Below, piece by piece: positions 1 to 10,012 of a stretch of 64,000 bases of DNA (its first letter is position 1; the number at the start of each line of letters is the position of its first letter). Source of the stretch: Tetragonia tetragonoides. Lineage: Eukaryota > Streptophyta > Magnoliopsida > Caryophyllales > Aizoaceae. The translations under genes were made by a program, and so were the position numbers. Where the stretch lies: assembly GCA_038025085.1 (NCBI GenBank), contig CM076146.1:25242501-25306500 (forward strand), read 5' to 3'. The notes below the pieces were generated by a model, which was not told the origin of the DNA, ran no database searches, and saw nothing but the letters and a program-made list of their open reading frames with translations.

Positions 1-856
1 CTTCACCATGGTCGTTCTCTGCATGGGGTATTGACATCATTGGAAAAATCACCCCTAAAGGAAAAAGGAGGCCATGAATACATACTAGTCGCGATAAACT
101 ATTTCACCAAATGGGTGGAAGTTCGTTCATACGCAAGAATAGCGTCGAAACACGTGGCAAAGTTCATACATGACAACATCATTACCAGATATGGGATACC
201 CCACGAAATCATAAGTGATCACGTGTCCCAATTGTAAAAGGATGTTGCCGAGCTTTTCACTAAGTTTAAAATTCAACATCGACAGTCTTCATCTTACAGG
301 CCACAAACGAATGGAGCTGTAGAATCCGCAAACAAGAACATGAAGCAAATGAAAGCTAAAATGACGTTAAACTACAAGGATTGGCCCGACAAGCTACAAT
401 TCGCCTTATGGGGATGTAGAACCACTATTCGGTCCTCAACAGGAGCAACACCTTATTCTTTAGTATACGGAATGGAGGCAGTACTCCCAATCGAGGTAGA
501 AATCCCCTCTTTAAGGATGGCTTTGGAAAGTGAATTACCCGAAGTGGATTGGGTCCAGACCCGATATGACCAGTTGATCTTATTAGATGAAAGACGACTA
601 AATGCCCTACCAAGCAAGGATGGCAAGGCATTTTGATCAACGATTCAATGCTAGAGGACTAAAAGAAGGAGACTTAGTCCTAAAAGAGGTAAGACCAATT
701 GTGGTCGACCCTCGGGGAAAGTTCAAGCCTAATTGGGCCGGCCCATACATTATCAAGACAATATTCTCCGGTGGGGCGGTAAAGCTAATGGATTTAGACG
801 ACAACGAGTTCACCCAACTCACAAATGTGGACCAACTTAAGCGATTCTATGCATAA
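1..856 (+). pseudogene. Ty3/Gypsy (Tat lineage) integrase, 3' end of pol, broken
   Basis: This is the C-terminal part of a retrotransposon polyprotein, the integrase that inserts element cDNA into the host genome. The core reads WGIDIIGKI, then YFTKWVE, then IISDHVSQ, then RPQTNGAVESANK, giving the D, D and E of the DDE core in order. GATPYSLVYGMEAVLP and KFKPNWAGPY follow, which is the usual integrase tail of the Tat/Ogre clade. It is not functional. The frame shifts near position 64 in an A-rich run, a TAA stop lies at 235-237, and the frame shifts again near 600-625. The last frame ends at 856 with QLKRFYA, a normal pol end for this clade. The window starts inside the element, so reverse transcriptase, protease and gag are not visible. 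The family call is from memory of the clade's motifs. Confidence 0.88.
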
Positions 857-1269
857 ATGATAAATCTTTGAGAGAGCCCACTAAGGCACCAAATCCAAGT
901 CAAAATCGGTCAAACTCGTCCACATGGGACCCACGACCGAAAAAAAAAAAAAAAGAGATTTGATTTTACGAACTACATTGGCCTGATTCCGCATGGATAT
1001 GTAGGTAACCCATATAACTTGGGCCCAGCCACTTTAATAAAATAAATCTCTAAAGGGAGTTTTGATCCATTCGATTAATGCAAAAATAAACAAGTCTTTC
1101 ATTGATATGGATAAAGTCCATTACATGCTCTAATAAAAAAAAGGAGTGCAAAAATAATAAACAAATAAAAGGAAAATTTTAAACTACATCTACTTGGGCA
1201 TGCAAACCCGTTATTTGAATTATACTACTAAGCAAAAAGGACAAGACTTGCTAGACAACTAGAGGTGGA
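857..1269. other. Spacer between pol stop and antisense ORF stop
   Basis: No reading frame of note is seen. Two convergent 3' ends meet here: the plus-strand pol and the minus-strand antisense gene. A-rich stretches at 941-954 and near 1132-1140 could serve as polyadenylation regions, but this is only a guess. Confidence 0.5.
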
Positions 1270-2823
1270 CTACTCCTCCTTGTCTTTGACTTCGAGCTCT
1301 TGAACGGGGTCGCTAGGCTCATCAAGTTCCATTCGTTCTTTTAGAGCCCATCTTTCCCTACCATAGCTAGAAGAGGCCTCGTGATCATTGGGCCTATTTG
1401 GAGCTACTTGTTTGGCCGAGTGGGCCGGATTCTTCCTTTTCTTAGATTGGGCCTTTGCCTTGCCTTTTGCCTTACCCTTAGTTTGGGGCTTGGAAGGTTT
1501 AGTGGGCCTATCAATTGGAGTTATCTTTACACCGCTTGGCTCATCATAGTTGCGGGACTTGAACAACTCATTTTCCTCCTCTAGAAGCCTTTGGTTGACT
1601 TGATGGTCACCGCTCCAAATCCACTCCTCGTAAAAGCTAGACAACCCGTTTGAATGCGGGTATACCGGCTTAGTCCACACTTGGCGACGGTTCCAATGTC
1701 GTTCCCAATTAGACACCAAGGAGGATGTTAAGGGCCTTTGGCAAGGAGGTTCGCAGCTTACGTTCGGGATCCTTTGCCTTAAGCCATATTGGCGGAGGAG
1801 ACGATTCGGCAGGAAGAACGTTAAAGTATACAAACCAATGATCCTTGTAAAGGGCACATTCTCACTACACCCTACGATCTTGGTAGTACGCCACCACGGC
1901 ACAAACCAAGCCGGTTGGATGTTGGTGTAGAAGTATGCTATCCACTTCTCCTGAGAGGATTCGGAGAACTTTCGACGCCTCGCCGGAAAATGTTTAGGGG
2001 GGAACTTCCTAGTGTCTATTGGGGCCTCAAGCAAGTGGAGCCTCTCTTGAAGCCATATCTGCACAAAAACAACAAAAGAAAAATTCAAGTCGATACAAGA
2101 TGAGAATTTCACTAAATAAAGTTAAATCCACAATGATTAAGGCTTTATCACAATACTTACTTGAAGGAGTAAAGGGCTTCCAGTGAAGGACTCTTGAGAA
2201 TTGCTCTTGAGCCTATCTAAAGTAAGGATTGTCTCTCCCACGACCAAGTGCATAGGAGAGCTATCCCACTGTATTTGCTCGGTCACCCTAAGAAGACAAG
2301 CTTTGCCCCTATTGATGGTAAGCTTTTTTTCGGATGGAATAAGAGCATCTTCATTACCACCAACAAACAAATAGTGATAGAGGAGGCAAAATACAAAGGC
2401 ATGTTTCTTGTACCTCATATCCATCGCACCTTGGGCCTTGGAGGTGAAGAAAGTCACGAGGTTGGCAAGATCAACATCCTCACCATGAAGCACTTGACCC
2501 GCTTGGCGGGGAGACAACCCAAGGTACCTCTGAAAATCCCCTACAAAAGCATTCCCCAAGTAAGGAAAGGCGGGAGGGCTTTCAGTTGGAAAGCCAATTA
2601 TATCGGAGAACTCCTCCACCAAAGGGCACATCTCATGAGCACCGAAACGAAAGACATGGAATTTTGAGCCCCAAAACTCAATGGAGGCATGAAGGAAATC
2701 CCACAAAATCTTGACTTGCTTAAGGTGAAAGAAGGCATTGAGGTGGAAGGGAGTAAGCTGTAACCTCTCCTCTACAGTCATAGAAGTCAGCCAAGCATCA
2801 AAAACATCATCAATGTTCACCAT
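1270..2823 (-). CDS. Antisense plant mobile domain (PMD)-like protein with one intron
   Basis: Two open exons on the minus strand join across a GT-AG intron. Exon 1 is 2823-2161 (221 codons). The intron is 2160-2059, with donor GTAAGT and a T-rich acceptor ending GCAG. Exon 2 is 2058-1270 (262 codons plus TAG), and the join keeps the frame. Exon 1 starts MVNIDDVFDAWLTSM and contains GSKFHVFRFGAHEMCPLVEE and FSDIIGF, which resemble PMD (aminotransferase-like) proteins. Exon 2 has WIAYFYTNIQPAWFVPWW and ends in a basic, Lys-rich tail (KGKAKGKAKAQSKKRK) that looks like a nuclear signal. Extra antisense ORFs between pol and the 3' LTR are known in Tat-lineage elements such as Grande and Ogre. No lesion is seen over about 483 codons, although the neighbouring integrase is broken. 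The function is unknown; a chromatin or silencing role is only a suggestion from host PMD proteins. Confidence 0.8.
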
Positions 2824-2904
2824 TGCTAAGATTAAGGATTTTCTCTCAAGGAATTCTCTCTCTAAGGGCTCAAAGCAAGTGGTGAGAAGAGAAGAGAAAG
2901 AAAC

Positions 2905-3205
2905 CCAACTATATAGAGGCTACGGTTGGATTCTCGTCGAAATATTAAAGAAATTCAGACAACCGACGAAAAAGAGGCCAGGCGGCCTTAAAGCTGGTCC
3001 AGACGGCTAGCCGCTAGGACAGACGGCTTAGCCGCTCCAGCAAGCGGCTTGACCGCTAGGACAAGCGGCCAAACCGCAAGCCCAAGCGGCTTGCCCAAGC
3101 CGCAACCGCTAGAGCTCTAGCACAGCCGCTAGGAGCTCTAGCGGTCACCCTGTATAGGCGCCTGGTGTGATCTTTCGCGAGAGACCTCGGTCCACCCGAC
3201 CCCAC
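2905..3205 (-). promoter_or_regulatory. Inverted LTR-like promoter upstream of the antisense PMD gene
   Basis: Read on the minus strand, this stretch matches the LTR at 6770-7000 in order. Both contain CCAGGCGCCTATACAGG (minus strand 3165-3149; plus strand 6807-6823), followed by alternating AGCGG and CCGCT motifs, then GCCGCCTGG with CCT and a T-run, then a TATA box. The TATA box here is CTATATAG at 2917-2910, about 90 bases before the ATG at 2823. In the LTR it is TATAAA at 6995-7000. The arms can pair to form several short hairpins. The inference is that a copy of the element's own promoter, placed backwards, drives the antisense gene. Confidence 0.7.
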
Positions 3206-3650
3206 GTTTGACAGGGCTCTACCTTCCTAATTTCCACTTGGACAGATCTTGAAAGCCTTCCCTTATATTTTTCTTACCTTAAATTTTGGCTCTTACCACT
3301 TTTTTATTTATTCCCTTTTTATTTTCTTTCCTTCTTTTTATCTTGATTATCAAGTTCCACTTTTATTCCTTTTATTTTCTAATTTCCCTTATTATTATTT
3401 TCCCCTTTAATTATCTTTTTTCTATTTTGGTTTTCTTTATTTTATTTTAGGGGAAGGCGTACCCCAAATGTGCTAAATTCTCGGGAATCCTAAATTTCCG
3501 AATGTCGTGATTTGTGATTTTCCACTCGGAAATTAATTGATTAAGTTCACATATGAGCATTTGCGTGATATTTTTGTGCGTGAATAAAATGCAATAATTT
3601 GTAACAGGTTTAATACAAGCCCGAAAGTTCAAAATGCACTACAACAAATA
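3206..3650. other. T-rich spacer
   Basis: This pyrimidine-rich stretch has no supported reading frame. Part of it is probably the 3' untranslated region of the minus-strand PMD pseudogene that ends at 3651. Confidence 0.4.
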
Positions 3651-5530
3651 TCACTGGCCATCTTCGCCAGTACTCGGACCCGCCTGAGGTGACTCTCCGG
3701 TTCCACTCGATGGTGGAGCACCTGAAGGACCGGGCTGAGACAACGCCCAAGCTATAGGGTCGAAAGCAAATAATAAACCGTCAAGTAAGCGGATCCAGTG
3801 AATGACGAGGTGGCTCCGACGTGCCAGGATAGCCGCCATACCCCGTACTCTCCTGACTCCAAGAACCCCCTGGAGGGATGGCAGGATACATGGGCATATG
3901 ATAGCCCGGATACCCTATATAGGGAGGCGGTGCAGGCCACTGCGGAAGATAAGACACTTAGGTCGAGCTCCCCGTATCCACTCTCGCTCGAGGCGTCCCT
4001 TGACGCACCTCCGTACTCTCTTGCCTAGGAGGAGGACGCTGCTTGGTAGGCACCGACTCCGGAGTACGAACAACTGGAGGCCTGGGAGGCCTCACCACGG
4101 GAACAGGCTGCGAAATAAGTTTAAGGTCAGGAAATTATCAAAAATTCAAATCAAGCACTATTACTTGAAATGAACATACCTCTCGAACGTCAGACCGATG
4201 ACTCGTGCATACACTCCGAGACGCGAACCTGGAAAACCAATTCTTAAAGGCCTGCATGCCCCTATAGATCTTCCGCGTCTCCGCAACATCCAACTGTGCA
4301 CGTAAAAGAAAAGAATCAGTATAAATACAAAGGAAACATTGCAAATTACAATGGATTCTCACTTACCCCCTTACAACCAGCTGGTAGAGGCAATCCCTCA
4401 ACCTCCTCATCGGGACCACGAAACTCAGGAATCAAGAGAACCTGAGGTGATCCATCCGCTCTTGTATAACTCACCGACATAGAAGGAAGAATATGACGCG
4501 GAGAAGAAGCAGTCGCATGAGACGACGAAGAACTCGCAGCACTCTGCAAAGACCCAAAAAATATTAGGCATATTTCTAAATTTCCAAACGAAATTAGGAA
4601 ACAAAGTACATTACTTACCGGGTCGGTAGGAAAGTTGGGGCACAACCGAGCCTCCACGAAATCAGTATATGCCACCATAATATCCACCTCAAGATCGGTC
4701 GGAAGCAAATACTCAAGGGCATGCACCCCAACAATAGCCGCCCTTACCTGCTCCACGGTAACGTGACGAACATAAAGCATAGAATCCGGAGGATCCAAAG
4801 GAATCCTCGGAGCCGGAAGGTCGGAGAAAGTCTGCCTAATCAGTCTCTCTCCCAAGAACCACTCAAAACCGAAAGGACCCTCAATAAGAATCCTCCTCTG
4901 GTCATACTCCCGAGCACCCAAAATTTATCCGAGAGACCCGGGAGGTAATCCGTCCAGGGAAACCAATCAACCTGCAAAAGCAAGAATGAGCACACAAAAG
5001 GATAAAAGGGACAAAAGAAGCACAAAGGAAAGTTGCTTACATCCTGAGCGGTCAAGGGATATATCGCCTCCCTAAGTGCGTGCAACGTAGTAAATGGGCA
5101 AGATACCCGTCCCTTCCAGGTCTGCATCGCTGGAAAAGACAAATCCCCTGTCTCGAGAAGAGGGGCAAGGTCGGAGAAATGCTCATAAAACCAAATCTAA
5201 GACATGCAAAGTACATAGATTAGGCACAAATTATTAATAAAGAGCCGAAAAACACAAAGTACAAGAAGGGTAAAAGGAAATTACCTCCATAACCTTCCAA
5301 TAACCGACTAAGGAGACGCGAGACGCGAGACGCGCCCTCCTCTCCACAAAGGCGGCTGGACTGCCTTAAACACCGTAGAAGACAAGAGTATGCGGGAAGA
5401 CCCAGTTGTACTCCGCAACTCTGTCCAAATCCCGTAAGCACGGGAAATAGAGAACATGGTACCTACTAGCTTTATCCGAAAAGATGGAACAAGCTAGAAC
5501 ATAGGCCAAGAAAAGGCGAGCGTGCCGCTC
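3651..5530 (-). pseudogene. Second antisense PMD (MAIN-like) gene, six exons, decayed
   Basis: The minus-strand exons are about 5520-5285, 5196-5041, 4971-4619, 4543-4367, 4293-4180 and 4107-3651, with good GT-AG borders. Exon 1 reads FLAYVLACSIFSDK and RDLDRVAEYNW. Exon 2 starts IWFYEHFSDLAP. Exon 3 has VDWFPWTDYLPG, REYDQRRILIEGPFGFEWF and GERLIRQTF. This order matches PMD proteins of the MAIN-LIKE/phosphatase-7-long-form type. The C-terminal part is Pro/Gly/Tyr-rich (PPPYIGYPGYHMPMYPAIPP). Lesions are a TAA at 5368-5366, a frameshift near 4920, a TAA at 3960-3958 and a frameshift near 3784. The start is lost in a palindromic GC-rich cassette near 5520. The family call is by recalled motifs. 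It may be a captured host gene or an older companion of the PMD gene at 1270-2823. Confidence 0.75.
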
Positions 5531-5625
5531 CACCAAGCGGCATAGCCACTCCAGCTAGCGGTTTAGCCGCTCCACGTAGCGGTTCAACCGCTTGACGTGG
5601 CGGCTTGACCGCCTAGACCACTCTC
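5510..5625. repeat. GC-rich AGCGG/CCGCT palindromic cassette
   Basis: Short inverted motifs (AAGCGG, CCGCTCCA, GCGGTT, CCGCTTGACG and similar) recur about every 20 bases and can pair with each other. The same cassette type is present at 2995-3150 and inside the LTR at 6835-6915. Here it abuts the surviving 5' exon of the minus-strand PMD pseudogene, where a promoter would be expected. Confidence 0.65.
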
Positions 5626-5824
5626 TCACCTCTGACGTTTTATGAGCCATTGGTTCAAAATCAGTGGGCCCCACACGAGGTCCATAACAATTATTTGCGC
5701 GCCAAAGTCCGTTTATGAAAACAGGATTACTTTAAACCCACAGGTTTGCACATTTAAACTCGGCCAAATGGCATGGCTCAAACCCGACCTAAGGTCTGAG
5801 CAATATTTTATTACCCTTTACTAC

Positions 5825-6335
5825 TTATCTTATTTCTAACGAAATATTTTTATTGTGTAACCTACAGCAGAGGGTTTCCCTTCGACTGAAAATCGAAGGA
5901 CGTTTATTGTTTGACCTACAGCATAGGGTCACCTTTCGACTGAAAATCGAAGAATTTTTATCTATTATCTTATTTCTAACGAAATATTTTTATTGTCTAA
6001 CCTACAACATAGGGTTCCCCTTCGACTGAAAATCGAATGACGTTTATTGTTTGACCTACAGCATAGGTTCACCTTTCGACTGAACGTCAAAGGATGTTTG
6101 TCTATTATCTTATTTCTAACGAAATATTTTTATTGTCTAACCTACAGCATAGGGCTCCCCTTCGACTGAAAATCGAAGTATGTTTATTGTTTGACCTACA
6201 GCATAGGGTCACCTTTCGACTGAATATCGAATGATGTTTATCTTTTATCTTATTTCTAACAAAATGTTTTTATTGAAAATCGGAGGACGTTTATTGTCTG
6301 ACCTACAGCATAGGGTCAAAACTCTCGGTCAAATA
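5825..6335 (+). repeat. 140-bp tandem repeat in the element's 3' untranslated region
   Basis: The phrase TTATCTTATTTCTAAC starts at about 5825, 5965, 6105 and 6245, an exact 140-base period over 3.6 copies. Each unit has two related halves of about 70 bases, each with ACCTACAGCATAGGGT followed by TTCGACTGAA. Tandem subrepeats between the coding region and the 3' LTR are known for Tat/Ogre elements and can seed satellite DNA. Confidence 0.88.
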
Positions 6336-6478
6336 AACCGGGAAATTTATTACTCTAAAAATGATTGTTTATCTTTAACGGATTGTCACCTCACTCAGTT
6401 TGCCTGTTTTATTGCAGGTATTGACACAGGAATACTTTGACCTTCGCTCTATTCGAGCTCGGCCAAAGTAAGGGCTTT

Positions 6479-7836
6479 TGTAGACACCAAAAATTGTGTC
6501 TATAATAAGTCCCCGTAAAACCCGATGATGAAAGGATTGGATTTTGCTCGAAATTGGGTTGTGAGAATAATTGCTCTGATGACTAGCCCAGTTCATTTGA
6601 ATTAACCAGTGGAAGCCTTTTGTACAGGTTATCCAAACCAGTTAGACTCGATTCAATTGGAGTCCAAAACTGAGAGATAGGCCTCTTTGAACCTAAGGGC
6701 CCGAAAGGGAACCCAAACCCATGAGTCAATCCTTGGTCAAACCAGGTAACTCCAGTCAATCCCGCGTGGACCCCCTCGGAAAAGCCTCCCCCGCGTGAAA
6801 GACATGCCAGGCGCCTATACAGGCACGCCGATCCAGGTCCAAGCGGTGGCCGCTAGGCCAAGCGGCTTGACCGCTTGTCCTGCCAGTTTGGCCGCTCGGC
6901 CTTGCTGTATCGCCGCCTGGACCTTTTCTCGCGGACGGCAAATTCGAGGCCCATTTGATTTCCGTGCCAAACCCTGGCAGGTCCCCCTCTTCTTTATAAA
7001 CAAACCTTAGGGTTCAGTTGAGGAGGTTGGACATTCTCTCTGAAGGGTTGGGAATTTTAGAGGTTGGACATTCTCTCTAAAGGGTTGGACATTCTCTCTC
7101 TCTCATATTAAACCAGAAATTCTGATTCTACTCCTTCTTTAGGGTTAGCCCTAGCACCACAAAATAAGCCTTCACACTTCATCAAGAGCATGATTCAAGA
7201 AATATAACCCAATAAGTTCATTGTGAGCATCCAGGTAATCCAACCTGAGGGTTTTCAATAATATTTATATTGCTTGTTATTACTAACAATTTTGGTTTAT
7301 GTGATATGTACATGCATGGCGCGTTTTGAGCAAAAGTGCTTGTATTAAGCCTAATTAATGGATGAATGAATGTTTTTATTTTGTTATTTATTGCTTTTCT
7401 TATGAATGAATCATGCTTTGTTTGTGGATTGGTGGATAAATTATGTGTTTGTCCTCTAACTTGCAGGGTTTAGCATATTTATCATTTTTTAGCAATAAAA
7501 GGATGTAATTTTTAGCAATAAAAGGATGTAATTTGATAAATTGTTAAAAGTGGTCACAATAATAATTTTTGTTCAACCCATTAGTTAAAACTAGGAATTT
7601 GGACAAATTGAACCTTGTTTGGAACCGTAGCATTAATAATGATATTGAATCGACTAGTAAAAGCAGTTGTTGTCAACGGGCGAGTTGGGTGCCTAACACC
7701 TTCCTAGCTCGTACCTACGCCCCCGAACTCATTTATGAAGTCAATTTCCCCAATAGGGATTGGGTTGCACCGGAGTTGAGTTGACGTCTTTCTAGGCTAT
7801 CGACTTGACCTTCAAGGTTTCCAAATTACCTTAAAA
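6479..7836 (+). mobile_element. LTR of the Tat-lineage Ty3/Gypsy element
   Basis: The LTR begins TGTAGACACCAAAAATTG, a start typical of this lineage, just after AAGTAAGGGCTTT, which is a weak polypurine tract. It carries the AGCGG/CCGCT cassette (6835-6915), a TATA box at 6995-7000 and several copies of TTGGACATTCTCTCT near 7028-7100. The right edge is placed just before TTTGGTGGCGAC at 7837; a canonical CA end is not clear. It follows the 3' region of the element in the same orientation, so it fits a 3' LTR. The sequence after it, however, looks like the inside of an element. Confidence 0.75.
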
Positions 7837-8016
7837 TTTGGTGGCGACTTCCAACAATCTTAATCATGTCCTTGGTACACAAATCTCTACGTGCATTCAC
7901 ACTCAAAGATTCACGAAATTCGAACACCATCGCACTCTCCCAGGCTGTTCGGAAACCCTAGCCCCGAAAGAGGGTCGAGGGAAGACGCGCGAAAAGAGGG
8001 GAGAAAAATACGACAG
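7837..8016 (+). other. Primer-binding-site-like sequence and leader after the LTR
   Basis: TTTGGTGGCGACTTCC at 7837-7852 resembles the primer binding site that follows the 5' LTR in Tat/Ogre elements. About 165 bases of leader-like sequence follow and then stop at an unrelated LINE fragment. No reading frame is supported. Confidence 0.5.
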
Positions 8017-8295
8017 CCTACAACATGGAATCTCCTTGTCTTACTCCCCTCTTCCCTACAAAAAACCCTTTGCACTACCGTTTACTTTGAAGGGAAACAT
8101 GGCTATCAAAATACACTTCCCATTATACAAATAAATCTGGAAATTGCATCCCTCTCATAACATACATACCAAAGAAAGACCAATTAAGGGTGTCAAAAGC
8201 TTTTCGAATATCAACTTTCATCGTTGCTCTACGGGACACTGCACTCCTACCATAATGTTTCATTAATTAATGCGACAGAAAAATATTACCAAAGA
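8017..8295 (-). pseudogene. LINE reverse transcriptase fragment
   Basis: On the minus strand the sequence encodes KVDIRKAFDTLNWSF, which is RT motif A of plant L1 elements. After a frame change it encodes FKVNGSAKGFFVGKRG and VRQGD, the block just after motif B. An upstream piece with GRSAVSRR fits the region before motif A. The fragment differs in sequence from LINE A and LINE B, so it is from another LINE family. It is truncated at both ends and shifted between the two motifs. Confidence 0.75.
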
Positions 8296-8439
8296 TATTG
8301 CACCCTTTAATGAAGGTTGCTTGCACCCTTTAATGAGCATCTCTTTAGAGCTGAAGAAGTCATTGATTGCGTCACAAGGTAATGAGCGTCGGAAAGCTTA
8401 GCTTGTGAAAATGGGTTTGTGTTAGTGGTGAAATGAGAG

Positions 8440-8553
8440 GTTTAGGCTAATGATCAAGAGTTTGAACACTTCGAAAATTATTATTGTCCATGTTATACCA
8501 TACCCATCATCATCGGGTTTTTGGAGGGACCGGGACACAATTTGGTGTCTACA
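8440..8553 (-). mobile_element. Fragment of a second Tat-type LTR, reversed
   Basis: Read on the minus strand from 8553 it starts TGTAGACACCAAATTGTG and soon has AACCCGATGATG. The plus-strand LTR at 6479 has TGTAGACACCAAAAATTG and AACCCGATGATG at similar spacing. Similarity fades after about 110 bases, so only the LTR start is recognisable. Confidence 0.6.
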
Positions 8554-8775
8554 CCTTCTCACATAAGGAACTCGAAAACATACAATTGGGAAGCTTAACA
8601 TCAGGCACATAGGCTGAGCAATTCGTCCAGCGAAGTGATTTTGACATTAGTGAGCTAAGCAATTCGTTTAGTTATAGAGAGACAAGGTAAGGAATTTGGT
8701 GCGTGGGAGTTAAAGAGACATGGGTAGACTATGGCTATGTTAGGCAAAATTAGTTGTAGCACTAACTATCAAATG
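8554..8775. other. Spacer
   Basis: No gene is seen. The last five bases, AAATG at 8771-8775, are the left target-site duplication of the next element. Confidence 0.5.
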
Positions 8776-9528
8776 TGTTGGGAGGTATCCCAATTCGTGA
8801 AAAAGTAAAAACACCAAAATAAAATAAAAAAAGAAAAAAAAAGAAAAGTAAAATGAGTTCAAACGGAATACAAATCCCGTGAGTTTGCTGCAAGGGAATT
8901 TGGACTATGACTTTCCTTGGCCTACAAGGTTATTGACAAGTGGTAGGAAGGGTTAGGGTGTATGAGACATCCTATATAAGCTAAGTCAGAGGCAACCGAA
9001 GTACTTGGCGGAGATGTAGCTCGACGAAGGCGAGGTAGCTACAACGGCTGTGAGGCCGTGAGCCCCCCAAGGGAAATCCTAATTAGGGGGAGACCTAATT
9101 AGGTGGATGACTATGGTAGAGTTCGTAGTGGACGTTTGTTGGTACGGACACAAAATCAACTGGTTCCTACAACAAGTATTTGTATCAATCCTAGTGATTT
9201 TGGTAGTAGTATTGATCGGGTGGTATCAATATTGTACTTGGCCGTGTTCATAGGAGTTGGGTAGTATACTTGGTTGTAGATGTGTGATTGGGTGTTTTAG
9301 GATGCGTTCCTAGAACGGATGACACCGACTTGTAATCACTATTGAGAGTATTAGTGAATTTGATTGTCGGTTTGTCCCGTGGTTTTATCCTATTGGGGTT
9401 TTCCATGTTATATTTGGTTTTGATTATTGTGTGTTGTTTTCTATAATTTATTGTTTATTCCGCAATTGGTATCAGAGTGTTTGGGTCCTAATCGGAGGGA
9501 TTTGTTGTGTGGGTCAAAAATCCCAACA
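8776..9528 (+). mobile_element. Solo-LTR-like element, 753 bp, with TSD
   Basis: It starts TGTTGGGA and ends TCCCAACA, an 8-base inverted terminus, and is flanked by AAATG at 8771-8775 and 9529-9533. The left part looks like a Copia-type LTR: a TATA-like ATCCTATATAAGC at about 8969-8981, and a CA end with TGGTATCAGAG at 9467-9477, the methionine-tRNA primer-binding site. The terminal TCCCAACA lies about 45 bases beyond that site. Either the site is simply part of a long solo LTR, or this is a collapsed TRIM-like element of LTR, binding site and a remnant 3' end. It has no coding capacity. Confidence 0.75.
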
Positions 9529-9832
9529 AAATGTTAATGAAAGAAATTAGTAGAAAACTGCTAAAAATTGCTACAAAACGCTAATAAACTAGTTATGACT
9601 GTAGTTGCAGGTGAAACCTTTCTACGATAGTTTTCACAAAATTAATTATAGTTGTAGTTGTGTAGTGAAAACATCTGATAAACGTTTGGTAGCAGAGAGT
9701 AGAAAACAATAGCTACAAGTTTCAATATCCATCTAGGATGCAGAGAGACAAAAGAAATTCCTTCTTTTAATTTATTGTATATAAATATGGCAGGTTAGAG
9801 GTTACCATGATTGTAGTGTGGCAGCAAAGAAT
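9529..9832. other. Spacer
   Basis: AT-rich sequence with no gene. It holds the right TSD of the preceding element at its start. The left TSD of LINE A, GATGGCACG, follows at 9833-9841. Confidence 0.5.
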
Positions 9833-10012
9833 GATGGCACGGGTCTCTCCCGAGCGAAAAACACAGAAACCCTAGGTGTGAGAGTTTGAACTGCATGTGA
9901 CAGATCTGGACCTCTTTGGTGAGGATTTCAACGCTATTTCATTGGTGAGATCGAAATAGGCGTAGTCCTATTGGTGACTGTGGTTATTTTGGACTTTGCT
10001 GTGTGTTCTGTT

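Noticed and set aside
2248..2667. Plus-strand frame of 139 codons
   Set aside because: It is the shadow of exon 1 of the antisense PMD gene, whose minus-strand frame has PMD motifs and a proper intron.
3802..4173. Plus-strand Arg-rich frame of 123 codons
   Set aside because: It is the opposite strand of the Pro/Gly-rich C-terminal exon of the PMD pseudogene.
6465..6478. Strong polypurine tract before the LTR
   Set aside because: The sequence AAGTAAGGGCTTT is only partly purine, so it is mentioned as weak and not listed as a feature.
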